NCBI GenBank assembly: GCA_963738345.1
Contig: CAVTWI010000002.1
Location: forward strand, 1,612,001 to 1,676,000
Source: Bog-159 sp963738345
GTDB lineage: Bacteria; Acidobacteriota; Terriglobia; Bryobacterales; Bryobacteraceae
Direction of reading: 5' to 3'
DNA length: 64,000 nucleotides
Both the position numbers and the translations under genes were made by a program. Positions within the stretch are counted from its first letter, which is position 1; each line of letters begins with the position of its first letter. The notes beneath the pieces are model-generated. The model made no database searches and had not been told where the DNA came from. It was given only the letters and a program-made list of their open reading frames with translations. Positions 56,272 to 64,000 of this stretch are shown here, piece by piece.

Positions 56272-56346
56272 TGGAGGCGCGGGTCGGAATCGAACCGACG
56301 AATAAGGGTTTTGCAGACCCTTGCCTTACCACTTGGCTACCGCGCC
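56272..56346 (-). tRNA. tRNA-Cys (GCA)
   Basis: A 75-nt cloverleaf including encoded CCA. Acceptor GGCGCGG pairs with CCGCGCC; D-arm GCC/GGC; anticodon stem AGGGT/ACCCT with loop CTGCAAA (anticodon GCA); T-arm GTCGG/CCGAC with loop TTCGATT; discriminator T. All stems pair fully. Its 3' end is duplicated at 54924-54944. Confidence 0.96.
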
Positions 56347-56413
56347 GCTGCGGAGGGTATACATGAAAAATACCGCGCCGGGCGGCTAAAGTCAATTCCG
56401 GGCGAGCCCTCCG

Positions 56414-58127
56414 TCAGTCTTCGAGCACCGGCAGAACCACATACGAAGGCCGCCGGGCATCGTGATAAACCGTCTGCGTCGCCTTGCGCAATCCGTCGCG
56501 TCGGCCACCGGGTTCGCCCGTATTCGGATTGCGGTCGAAGCGCGGAAAATTGCTGCTCGAAATCTCCATGCGGATGCGATGGCCCTTTTGGAAACACATT
56601 GCCGGTGACCCCTGCGTCGATGGTCAGTTTGCAGATCTCGCCCGGGCGCACCAGTTCGGGCTTCTCCAGTGACTTCCGGTAGCGCACCCGCAGAATCCCG
56701 TCGGTCAGGTTCTGCGCGCGTCCGTCCGGAAAAACGTCCACCAGTTTCGCGGTGAAATCCGTATCGCGGCGCCGACGTGGCGGCGTAGAGCACCACCCGC
56801 ACGGGCCCGATCACCTCCAGATCCTTGCGCAGCGGCGGCGGTGGTGTACACCAGCACGTCGCGGCGCTGCTCGACGGCGCGCTGGTCTTTCGGCCCCCAC
56901 GGAAAGACCTTCGGGATTGCAGCAGGCCGCGCCGCCTGCGGTGGGCACCGGATTCTGCGGATCGAACACGAACCGGTCGGCCGCACGCGGGCGCGGCTGT
57001 CCGGCGCAGGCGCGTGCGTCTCCAGCTGTGCCATCCCCGGTCAGCGTGTTGGCATGACCCCGGCTCTCCAGATAGAAGCGCTGCTGGTGCGCGGGGGGCG
57101 GCCACTCGCGTTCATCGCGCCAGCGGTTCGCGCCCATCACGAAAACCCGCACGGGAGCCTGCGATAGCAGCGGCGTATCTTTGCCTTTCAGAAACTGGTC
57201 GAACCACTGCAATTGGATTTCGCGCAGGGGCACGTTGGCATCCGGCCCGAAGTCGACGCCCTCGAGGTTGGCGCGCCCTTGTTGTGCGGCCACGGGCCGA
57301 TCATGATGCGGTCGCACGCCTGAATTCTTCCGCAGCCGCTCGTACGCCTCCAGATCGCTCTCCACGAAATTGTCGAACCATCCGCCCACGGAAAATACCG
57401 GCACGCGGATCTTATCGAGCATCTCGCGCACGCTGATCGATTTCCAGAATGAATCGTAAGTGCGGATGTGCCACGGCTTCCTGAAACATGCTGGACGTCT
57501 GTCCGGTGGCCGCCACATCGGAAGTGCGCAGCGGCAGATGCAGCACGAACTTGCTGAAGTCGGGATGGAAGCGCGGGCGCGCGCAAGTTCTCCGACATCC
57601 ACAGCAGGCGCTGGCCCAGTTTCATCGCGCCGCCCGGCGAATAGAAGCGGTCGCGATAATCGTCGCAGCCGGAGACCGACGGAAACATGGCCTTCAAATG
57701 TGGATTGTTCAGCGCCGCCACTTTCCACTGCACGATTCCCAGGTAAGATCCGCCCAGCATGCCGATCTTGCCGTCCGACCAGGGCTGGCGGGCGATCCAA
57801 TTCAGCGTGTCGTCGCCATCGGCCGGTTCCTGTTCGAGCGGCCGGAAGACGCCCTCCGATCCGATAGCGTCCGCGCACATCCTGCACCACTACGGCGTAG
57901 CCATGCTCCACAAACGGCGCGTAGTTCTTCGAGATGCGGCCGCTTTGCCATAAGGAGTGCGCACCAGAATGGTCGGATAGCGGCCCGGCGCCTCCGGCCG
58001 GAAATACGTTAGCGGACAGGCGTACGCCGTCGCGCATGGGCACGGCCATGTCGAATTTGGCGATGTTCTCCGGTGCGGCGCATAACGCGCCGGCACACAG
58101 GAGCGGCACTAATGGCGATAGGCGCAC
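56414..58127 (-). CDS. CocE/NonD family hydrolase; many frameshifts
   Basis: Reading across frames gives one exported alpha/beta hydrolase of about 565 residues. The start is probably the GTG at 58127 (VRLSPLVPLLCAGALCAAPE, signal peptide), inside the end of the glycosyltransferase gene. Recognisable parts are MRDGVRLSANVFRPEAPGRYP, YAVVVQDVRGRY, the Ser nucleophile in MLGGSYLGIVQW, VFSVGGWFDNFVESDLEAYERL, FDQFLKGKD and the C-terminal jelly-roll domain (KDLEVIGPVRVVLYAATSA ... GNVFPKGHRIRMEISSSNFPRFDRNPNTGEPG). At least seven frame changes, all with the sign of one inserted base. The family cleaves esters or amino-acid esters (cocaine esterase, glutaryl-7-ACA acylase); substrate not predictable. 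Confidence 0.78.
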
Positions 58128-59215
58128 AATGTGTCCCAATACTGTTCGGCGATTTGAACGGCCTGGTGACGCTCGACGATGTGCCCGGACGCGCGCAGTC
58201 CGATTTCACCCGCACATTCTTTCATAGATGTTAGCAGAAACATGTGGTGAAACAGCGAGTCCTCTTCCGCCACGGCCGGACTGCGATGCGCAGACAGGCG
58301 GCCTCCGGATAGCGCGAGTTCTCTTCGCCATCGGTCAGCAGCACCGGCTTCGCAAGCCCCATCAGCCGGATGGCGATGCCCGAGGTTTCGCCGGCCGCGG
58401 GATAGCGCAGGTTGATCGCGGCATCCACCGCCAGCGCGGCGCGCCAGAATTGCGGCTCGGCTAGATAGGGCAGGCGCAGGATTCCCGGCGCGGCCAGCAG
58501 GGGGGCCGTGGCGCGGGCCAGATCGGAGGAGACAAAGGGGCCAGCCACCAGCAGGCGGGTATCCGGCATCATGCGACGCAGGCGGCGGAACGCGCGCAGT
58601 ACGGCGCAGAGGCGTTTCGATTCCCGCAGGTAGCCGAAGACTCCAAACAGGAAACGCGTGCGGCGGAACGCCCAAAGCTCGCGCGCATGCCGGATCGATT
58701 TCGAATTGCGGCAGGCAGGGGCGGCGGCGCGAACAGATGCGGAATCTCGACCACCGCCGCGCCGGGGGCGTGCCGCGAACCATGCGGGCGGCGGCGGGGT
58801 TATGCACGATCACGGCGCGAGAGCGTTCGGCGATGCGCTTTAGCATGGGGTAATCGAAGTAGCGCCGGTCGAGGCCGGAGTTCGCGCGACTGGCCCAGAG
58901 ATCGGCCGCAAGTGCGCGATGCCACTCGCCGTAGTTATAAACGAATTCCTCGATGTAGGCATCCCGATCGAGCGCGCCTAGCAGGAAATGGTGCAGAACG
59001 GCATCGTGAAACACCACCACGCCGGGTTGCTCGAGCGCGCGCAAGTAGATGGCGCGGTGCAGGGGATTGTTGCCCAGATGATATAGGGCGACGTCGGCGT
59101 AGCGCGCTTCAAGTTCCACGTCGCCGTGCCTTCGCAAGACCGGAAGCAGCGCGCCGGCATAGTCCGCGACGCCGGTGCGGGCGGGCGGCATGGGCGCGTA
59201 GTAAGCGACCTTCAC
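58109..59215 (-). CDS. Glycosyltransferase family 4-like protein; several frameshifts
   Basis: ATG at 59215 overlaps the YggS stop (ATGA). The N-terminal GT-B domain begins MKVAYYAPMPPARTGVADYAGALLPVLRRHGDVE, then VVVFHDAVLHHFLLGAL and AVIVHNPAAARMV. Past 58760 the frame changes repeatedly; the pieces VVEIPHLFAPPPLP, SKRLCAVLRAFRRLRRMMPDTRLLVAGPF and FWRAALAVDAAINLRYPAAGETSGIAIRLMGLAKPVLLT give the donor-binding domain with the E-x7-E like segment. About 365 residues. A nucleotide-sugar-dependent transferase of unknown acceptor. Confidence 0.75.
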   Translation of the reverse strand: MKVAYYAPMPPARTGVADYAGALLPVLRRHGDVELEARYADVALYHLGNNPLHRAIYLRALEQPGVVVFHDAVLHHFLLGALDRDAYIEEFVYNYGEWHRALAADLWASRANSGLDRRYFDYPMLKRIAERSRAVIVHNPAAARMVRGTPPARRWSRFRICSRRRPCLPQFEIDPACARALGVPPHAFPVWSLRLPAGIETPLRRTARVPPPASHDAGYPPAGGWPLCLLRSGPRHGPPAGRAGNPAPALSSRAAILARRAGGGCRDQPALSRGRRNLGHRHPADGACEAGAADRWRRELALSGGRLSAHRSPAVAEEDSLFHHMFLLTSMKECAGEIGLRASGHIVERHQAVQIAEQYWDTLCAYRH

Positions 59216-59886
59216 GGCTTGCGGCGCTTCCCGAAGAGCGCGGTGCCCACGCGGATGATAGTGGCGCCTTCCTCGATGGCGGCCTCAAAATCGTGAGACA
59301 TGCCCATCGATAATTGAGTGGGCCGCGGCAGATCGTGCTGTAGGGCCAATTCGCGCAGACGCCGGAAATAAGGACGCGAGTGCTCCTGGTCGGCCGACCA
59401 CGGAGGCATGGTCATGAGCCCCAGCAGGCGAAGGTTTGGACATTCGCGAACGGCTGCGATCAAAGCGGCAAGTTCTTCGGGGGAAACTCCGGCCTTAGCC
59501 TGCTCCGGCGAAAGCTTTACTTCGAGCAGGATGTCGAGAGGTTTGCCTGCCTGGTCCAAGCGGCGCGCGAGTTTAGGCGAATCGACGGTCTGGATGCACT
59601 GAAACATTTCGGCGGCGCGAGCGCTCTTGTTGCTTTGCAGGTGGCCGATCAGGTGGAAACGCGCGCCTTCGAGGCCGGCGACTGAGCCCACTTTGCCTTC
59701 GAATTCCTGTACGTAATTTTCGCCGAATTCCCGCAGGCCAAGGGCGTAGGCGTCGAGGATCACCTGGGCTGGAAAGACTTTGGTGACGGCCAGCAGCGTG
59801 ATTTCGGCCGGATCGCGATGCGCGCGATCGGCGGCGCGGGCCATGCGAAGTCGGACTGCGGCAAGATTCTGTTCGAGCGTTTCCAT
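59212..59886 (-). CDS. YggS family pyridoxal-phosphate homeostasis protein
   Basis: A 224-residue intact frame. PLP-binding lysine in LLAVTKVFPAQVI (K36), then FGENYVQEFEGKV, FHLIGHLQSNKS, the LLEVKLSPEQAKAGVSPEEL loop, LRLLGLMTMPPW, LSMGMSHDFEAAIEEGATIIRVGTALFG. These are the family signatures, with phosphate-contacting S and G residues intact. It is involved in vitamin B6 and amino-acid balance and lacks known enzyme activity. Overlaps the glycosyltransferase start by ATGA; starts 16 nt after the Doc remnant. Confidence 0.93.
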   Translation of the reverse strand: METLEQNLAAVRLRMARAADRAHRDPAEITLLAVTKVFPAQVILDAYALGLREFGENYVQEFEGKVGSVAGLEGARFHLIGHLQSNKSARAAEMFQCIQTVDSPKLARRLDQAGKPLDILLEVKLSPEQAKAGVSPEELAALIAAVRECPNLRLLGLMTMPPWSADQEHSRPYFRRLRELALQHDLPRPTQLSMGMSHDFEAAIEEGATIIRVGTALFGKRRKP

Positions 59887-59901
59887 TGCGGCATTCCTAT
59901 G

Positions 59902-60289
59902 TTACCTGAACCACTCCGCCATCACGTGTGGCTTACGATAGGCGGGAAGACAGCCTGCCTTGGCCGCGTCCTCTTCGCTGGCGGTGAAAGAGTAACCGTT
60001 GAGCTCGAGAAACAGGATTCCCACCACAGAGTCCTTGCGCTTATTGCCATCCACGAATGGATGGTTGTGCGCGATGCCGGCCGTATTGGTGGTAGCAGGG
60101 TCACGACGCCGGGGGACTAGGCGTTGTTGCGTGATCGCGTAATCCAGCGCGCCGCTGTGCAGCGCGAAAAGGCGGGGCTTCGATCAGGAACAGTAGTTCA
60201 CCCTCGCCGGCTTGCAGGCGGTTGATCACCTCTTTCGGCAGGACCACGCCCAGGGAATTTCCGAATTTGCGGACTTTCAGTTCTATCAT
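59902..60289 (-). pseudogene. Collapsed AbrB-type antitoxin / Doc-type toxin remnant
   Basis: From the ATG at 60289 the first 40 residues are a clear AbrB/MazE-type DNA-binding antitoxin (MIELKVRKFGNSLGVVLPKE). The reading then loses its identity. One base on, another frame reads ALHSGALDYAITQQ and, after a poor stretch, AGIAHNHPFVDGNKRKDSV and LFLELNGYSFTASEEDAA before a TAA at 59902-59904. That is the Fic/Doc core (HxFxDGNKR) of a Doc toxin. The antitoxin C-terminus and toxin N-terminus are missing, so an internal deletion has joined the two halves; a one-base insertion near 60175 would even put them in one frame. Probably a dead toxin-antitoxin locus. Confidence 0.7.
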
Positions 60290-60309
60290 GGCTCCGTGCG
60301 CTACCCTCC

Positions 60310-63300
60310 ATGCTACAGTTGAAAATGATCCGCTCTGATCCCCAGGAACTTCTTCGTTACATCAATCTTAAACTCGTGGCGCTGGGACAGCCGTCCAGCC
60401 ACAGCACCACGGATCCCTACTTTCTCGAAATCGCCGGCCCACTGCTGCGTAACTATCATCAAAAAGATCAGCTATTGGGCGACCGGCTTTGCCCCGCGGA
60501 TACGCGCATTCAGAACTTTCTGGATACCTACCTAAGTGACGTTTGCCCCACCGGTGCGGCCCGCCTGCCGTCGAACACGTTCACCCTTGACCGCCCCGGT
60601 CTGGGACGTGCCATGTCACTGCCCCCCGGCAGCGATGAGTTTACATCGCCCTATTTGCACTCCTATCGTATTGTGCAAGGCGTGCTGCATAATCCCAAAA
60701 GCGATCGCCGCACTACGCAGGGAATCTTCCACATTGTGGAAGGCGGACTGCCCATACCTGCCGACAAACTGGCGGTACCCAAAGTGGCCTTCGCGCGCCT
60801 ACTGGCCGCGGCGCTTAAACCACCGCCCGAAACCGCCGCCCTTCCGTTCACCGCCGATCAGGACGAGCATGCCCGGCTGTTCGTCTCCTTGCTGTTGCGG
60901 CCCATGGTCTGCCCCGCCACCGCCACCGATCCGGCCAAGAGTATGGAGATTCGTTTCTTCGCGCCGGGCAACCTGGTGAGCAATCTCGATTTCGTCGAGA
61001 CCATCTTCGGCAATGGCGGCGATCCGTACCTGCCCGAAAACGATGCCGCCCTCGATGTGCTGCACTGGACGGGCCATTCGGGATGCGTCATCCTGGCGCC
61101 TCACATCGCCGGCATGCGCAAACGCGATTTGGGACTGCCGCACTACGATCAGGCTACCGAACGCCAGCGCCGCGACGGCATGTGCTGGCGCGACGAAACG
61201 GAACTGTACAACAATGGGGGCGCCTTCAAACTGGTGTGCCGCGATCGTAGCGGCGTCATCGTCACGCTGATTGCCGACAACTATTACGGCTATTGCAAGA
61301 AAGAAGTGAAGAGCCAGATCAGCTTCGCAGCCAACCTCTTCGGCTTGGCGGAAGAGGAGCACGCCGGCGGCGCCATCGCCTATCCGGCCTACGTACTCGG
61401 GCAGGATTTCCATGCCGAGCGCCACCTCTCGATTAAGAAGGCCCGCTTCGAGGACGCCATGTCCTTACTGGGTGATCGTGTGGAGCGCAAGCCCGAAGGC
61501 TACGCCGTCGACCGGCTGTATCCTAGCATCTTCTATGTTCCCGAGAATGCCGAATTCCATCTGGGACACGGCTGGGTCAGATGGCAAACCGAAACCGGAT
61601 TCAGTGAAGTGACGCTGCTGCCCGAGCGCGTTTATGTGCTGCCCTCCGGCTATCGCGTGCGGCTGGAGAAGCAGCACGGCGGCACTGCGTGGCGGTTGGT
61701 CGGCGAGGTGGCGCATGGCACCTTGTGCCACAAACCCAGCACCGTCTCGGGCGGCGGCAAATCGGAAATTTCGAAATCGATCTCGAACGTTATCCTGCAA
61801 GGTCCGGTCTTCGTCCGGGATTATTTTCAGGATCTTGACCAGGTGGCCGAGATCCTGGCGCGAGACTACACGCCGGTTTACAAAACGCCGGATCCGCGCG
61901 CCGCCCGTCCCATTCTGAGCGAGGAGCGGTCGCTCGGTTCAGTGATCAAGCTTCTGACCGCATCGCCCGATTACACCGATGAGTACAACGAATGGCTGCG
62001 CGAACTTCCCCAGACCATTCGCCAGTTAGTCTTCACCGTGAAACGCTACCACCGCCCGGAGTGGGGTGGCCAGTGGCGCGAACACTTTACCGTCGATCGC
62101 ATCAACGGTTTTCTCGGCCACGAACTGAAGTACGACAGCCAGAAACTGGTCGGCAACTACCTCCGCGTGGGTTTCGATCCGCAGGGTTCCTGGCGCATTT
62201 ACAAGCTACGCCCCGACTTCCATCCCGCCGGCAAGGTTCAGGTGGAGGACGACATCACCGCGTCGGTAGTGGTGCCGCGCCACCGGTTGAAGGATTTTGA
62301 TTCGAAGTATCCCAACCGCAGCGCCAAACTCGTCGAGAATTGCGAAGCCTTCCTCTTCCAGCGGCCCGACGATGCCATCCATCGCGGCTTCGATGCGCAG
62401 GCCGAGGCCGACATCGCGACGCCCGATACTTTCCTCTCGAACTTCGAGCCGCTCACCATCGCGCAGGCGCAGTCAATGGTCGATCACGTAGTCGAATTCG
62501 ATCAGTACACCGAGCCGATGAAGACGCTGTTGCGTCACTTCGTAACCGATGGCAAGATCGCATTCGCAGTCTCTTCCGCGCACGCCCGCCTGGTGGATGG
62601 CCGCCCTTCGAAGAATCCGCGCTATCTGCAAAAGCGTCCTGATCTGGTCGATCCGCTGGGTCCCTACCTGGCGCAGGTCTGCGCGCGCCTGGACCGCAAA
62701 ATCCCGTCTGACCAGCCGGTCCGGTTTCCCGTGAACGCCGTGCTCGCCGGGCGCCGCGGCAATCCGGCAGACGCCAAGCTCGGCATTCCGCCCCTGGCAG
62801 TCTACAACCCGATCCACTATCAGGAACTGCCCGAGCTGTTCATGGATTTCATTTGCAGCCTCACGGGCAAATCCCCATCGACCACCGGATTTGGCAGCGA
62901 AGGCGCGCTCACCAAGGGGCCGTTTAACGCCGTCTCCCCGGTTGTAGATCTGAACAACGCCTTCGTCGCCGCCGTGCTGACTGAGTACGCCGGCTTCACC
63001 ACCGCCGCCGGATACATCGGCCCGCAATATCGCGTGGATCACGACATCAGCATGTTAGTGCCGGAAGTCTGGTGCCGCGTGCGCGTACCGGAACGCAGTC
63101 CGCGTTTCTTAATCGATAACGGACTGCTCGAAAAAATTACCGACTTCGAATGGAACGGTCATACCGTTTGCGCCAGCCGCCTGGGCTACCGCATTACCAA
63201 ACTGTTCGCCGAACGTTTCCTGGGCCGCATTTTCGAAACTCCGGATGCGGTGTTTCCCGATGAGATCCTGCGGCCGGAGAAACAGAATATGGACGATTTT

Positions 63301-63699
63301 GTGGCCGGGGTGGATGCCATCGTGGCGGCCCAGCAGAGGGTGGCGCAAAACTACTTTTACGACGGCAGCGTGGATGCCGCCTGCCCGCCTTTGCGCGCGC
63401 TGCTGCACATCATGGCGCACGGCGATTGGGAAGGGAAGGGCATTGACCATCCCGAAGTGCGTGCCATGTTTTCCCGCGAGGCTGTGTTGGAAAGCGATTG
63501 GTACCAGGAACGGCTGCGCGCCAAACAGGCGCGCGACATCGCTCTGTGGACTCGCCACATCGCCGCACTGCAGTCGGCGCAGCTACCGATGCCCGAGCGG
63601 CTCGCGGATGCGCATGCCCAGATGGCGCGGGTAAGTTCGCCAGCCTACCTGACGGAACTGGTCGGCACCATCGGCGCGGATCCGTTCACGCATGTTTAA
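60310..63699 (+). CDS. Very large conserved protein of unknown function
   Basis: A 1129-residue frame, uninterrupted. No signal peptide, membrane helix or repeat is visible, so it should be cytosolic. Distinctive stretches: DVLHWTGHSGCVILAPHIAGMRKRDLGLPHYD, VIVTLIADNYYGYCKKEVKSQISFAANLFGLAEEEHAGGA, TVSGGGKSEISKSISN near residue 480 and SLTGKSPSTTGFGSEGALTKGPFNAV near 855. The SGGGKSEIS loop resembles a phosphate-binding turn but not a standard Walker A. I do not recognise the family, though similar proteins of this size occur in several phyla to my recollection. It starts 20 nt from the divergent antitoxin remnant. The absence of frame breaks over 3.4 kb contrasts with its neighbours. Confidence 0.8.
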   Translation: MLQLKMIRSDPQELLRYINLKLVALGQPSSHSTTDPYFLEIAGPLLRNYHQKDQLLGDRLCPADTRIQNFLDTYLSDVCPTGAARLPSNTFTLDRPGLGRAMSLPPGSDEFTSPYLHSYRIVQGVLHNPKSDRRTTQGIFHIVEGGLPIPADKLAVPKVAFARLLAAALKPPPETAALPFTADQDEHARLFVSLLLRPMVCPATATDPAKSMEIRFFAPGNLVSNLDFVETIFGNGGDPYLPENDAALDVLHWTGHSGCVILAPHIAGMRKRDLGLPHYDQATERQRRDGMCWRDETELYNNGGAFKLVCRDRSGVIVTLIADNYYGYCKKEVKSQISFAANLFGLAEEEHAGGAIAYPAYVLGQDFHAERHLSIKKARFEDAMSLLGDRVERKPEGYAVDRLYPSIFYVPENAEFHLGHGWVRWQTETGFSEVTLLPERVYVLPSGYRVRLEKQHGGTAWRLVGEVAHGTLCHKPSTVSGGGKSEISKSISNVILQGPVFVRDYFQDLDQVAEILARDYTPVYKTPDPRAARPILSEERSLGSVIKLLTASPDYTDEYNEWLRELPQTIRQLVFTVKRYHRPEWGGQWREHFTVDRINGFLGHELKYDSQKLVGNYLRVGFDPQGSWRIYKLRPDFHPAGKVQVEDDITASVVVPRHRLKDFDSKYPNRSAKLVENCEAFLFQRPDDAIHRGFDAQAEADIATPDTFLSNFEPLTIAQAQSMVDHVVEFDQYTEPMKTLLRHFVTDGKIAFAVSSAHARLVDGRPSKNPRYLQKRPDLVDPLGPYLAQVCARLDRKIPSDQPVRFPVNAVLAGRRGNPADAKLGIPPLAVYNPIHYQELPELFMDFICSLTGKSPSTTGFGSEGALTKGPFNAVSPVVDLNNAFVAAVLTEYAGFTTAAGYIGPQYRVDHDISMLVPEVWCRVRVPERSPRFLIDNGLLEKITDFEWNGHTVCASRLGYRITKLFAERFLGRIFETPDAVFPDEILRPEKQNMDDFVAGVDAIVAAQQRVAQNYFYDGSVDAACPPLRALLHIMAHGDWEGKGIDHPEVRAMFSREAVLESDWYQERLRAKQARDIALWTRHIAALQSAQLPMPERLADAHAQMARVSSPAYLTELVGTIGADPFTHV

Positions 63700-63701
63700 C
63701 G

Positions 63702-64000
63702 CTACGGAATCACTTCCCGTCCCACAGCTTCGTTCAACTGGCTGGCGGCGCTCAAATACGATCCCACCAGGTTGATATAAGCTACCTGCGTGGCCCGATA
63801 GTCCCGCTGCGCGTCCAGATAATCGAGCAAGGCCGCATGCCCGCGCTCGTAGGCAAAAGAGATGGCGTCGCGCACGCGCAAAGCTGTTTCGAGATACCCG
63901 TCCGTGCCTTTATACGGACGCAGCAAGTTCGCCGAACTGACAACCGTGAAGTAGGCCGAATCGACGTCGCTGAATACCTGCGCTTCCGCCGCATCCTTCT
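63702..64000 (-). CDS. TolC family outer-membrane efflux protein, 5' part outside the window
   Basis: The last about 98 residues of a TolC/OEP protein; the frame continues past the right edge. Visible sequence includes DVDSAYFTVVSSANLLRPYKG, YLETALRVRDAISFAYERGHAALLDYLDAQRDYRATQVAYINLVGSYLSAASQLNEAVGRE. The heptad-rich helix pair and YExGxxxLLDyLdAqR motif are typical of the second OEP repeat. Likely the channel of an RND or ABC efflux system whose other genes lie beyond the window. Confidence 0.85.
   Translation of the reverse strand, partial: KDAAEAQVFSDVDSAYFTVVSSANLLRPYKGTDGYLETALRVRDAISFAYERGHAALLDYLDAQRDYRATQVAYINLVGSYLSAASQLNEAVGREVIP

Larger units (their letters stand above)
54924..56292. 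mobile_element. Minimal island integrated at tRNA-Cys
   Basis: Bounded by two identical 21-nt copies (54924-54944 and 56272-56292) of the 3' end of tRNA-Cys, from the encoded CCA to the T-loop. The copy at 56272 belongs to the complete tRNA; the other lies 1348 nt further on the tRNA's 3' side, exactly where the displaced target end should be after site-specific integration. Only one gene, an HNH/RNA-ligase fusion, lies between. No integrase or excisionase is present, so the island is either a remnant or mobilised in trans. GC of lines counted by hand is about 47-67%, mostly 50-58%, below the neighbours' 62-65%. Confidence 0.7.

Overview
The window looks like a chromosomal segment of an acidobacterium close to Candidatus Solibacter / Bryobacterales. 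The pointers are high GC (about 62-65% in lines counted by hand), an ADOP-type ABC permease, two GloVer tandem-repeat proteins, a DUF1592/DUF1552 pair, a full kdp operon and many PAS histidine kinases. This placement is inferred from gene content; there is no rRNA in the window. Many otherwise well conserved genes are broken by frameshifts that nearly all have the sign of a one-base insertion and are not concentrated in homopolymers. I read these as insertion-type sequencing errors and annotate such loci as single genes.

Layout. 0-4.6 kb: two PAS histidine kinases, tail to tail. 4.7-9.3 kb: forward cluster of M16 peptidase, LemA protein, aldehyde dehydrogenase, FAH-family protein and DinB protein. 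9.3-14.7 kb: GloVer protein, P1 peptidase, ECF sigma/anti-sigma pair, outer-membrane barrel, lone ABC ATPase. 14.8-19.4 kb: DUF1592 cytochrome-like protein, Tat-exported DUF1552 protein, nucleoside-hydrolase-like protein. 19.4-24.6 kb: reverse operon uvrA, unknown gene, CPBP protease, SDR, each start overlapping the previous stop. 24.7-27.5 kb: zinc-ribbon protein, a histidine kinase homologue lacking both phosphoacceptors, a secreted TPR-like protein. 27.5-38.3 kb: potassium/ammonium block with two kinase-less KdpD/USP proteins, Amt, porin, kdpC, kdpB, kdpA, kdpF, a 27-residue membrane microprotein and a USP, preceded by paired direct-repeat sites. 38.3-51.8 kb: adk, HlyD adaptor, large GloVer protein, ADOP permease, TrmO, PepSY protein, LLM oxidoreductase, thymidine kinase, S9 peptidase. 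51.9-56.3 kb: lower-GC accessory stretch with a receiver, Crp/Fnr regulator, YVTN propeller and a small island at tRNA-Cys. 56.4-64 kb: CocE hydrolase, glycosyltransferase, YggS, decayed AbrB/Doc remnant, a 1129-residue unknown protein and the end of a TolC protein.

The most unusual item is the island at 54.92-56.29 kb. An exact 21-nt copy of the 3' end of tRNA-Cys marks its far edge, the intact tRNA marks the other edge, and the only gene inside encodes an HNH nuclease domain fused to an RNA-ligase-type nucleotidyltransferase. It lacks an integrase and runs in the same direction as the tRNA. I know of no described system with this arrangement, though I could not search for one.
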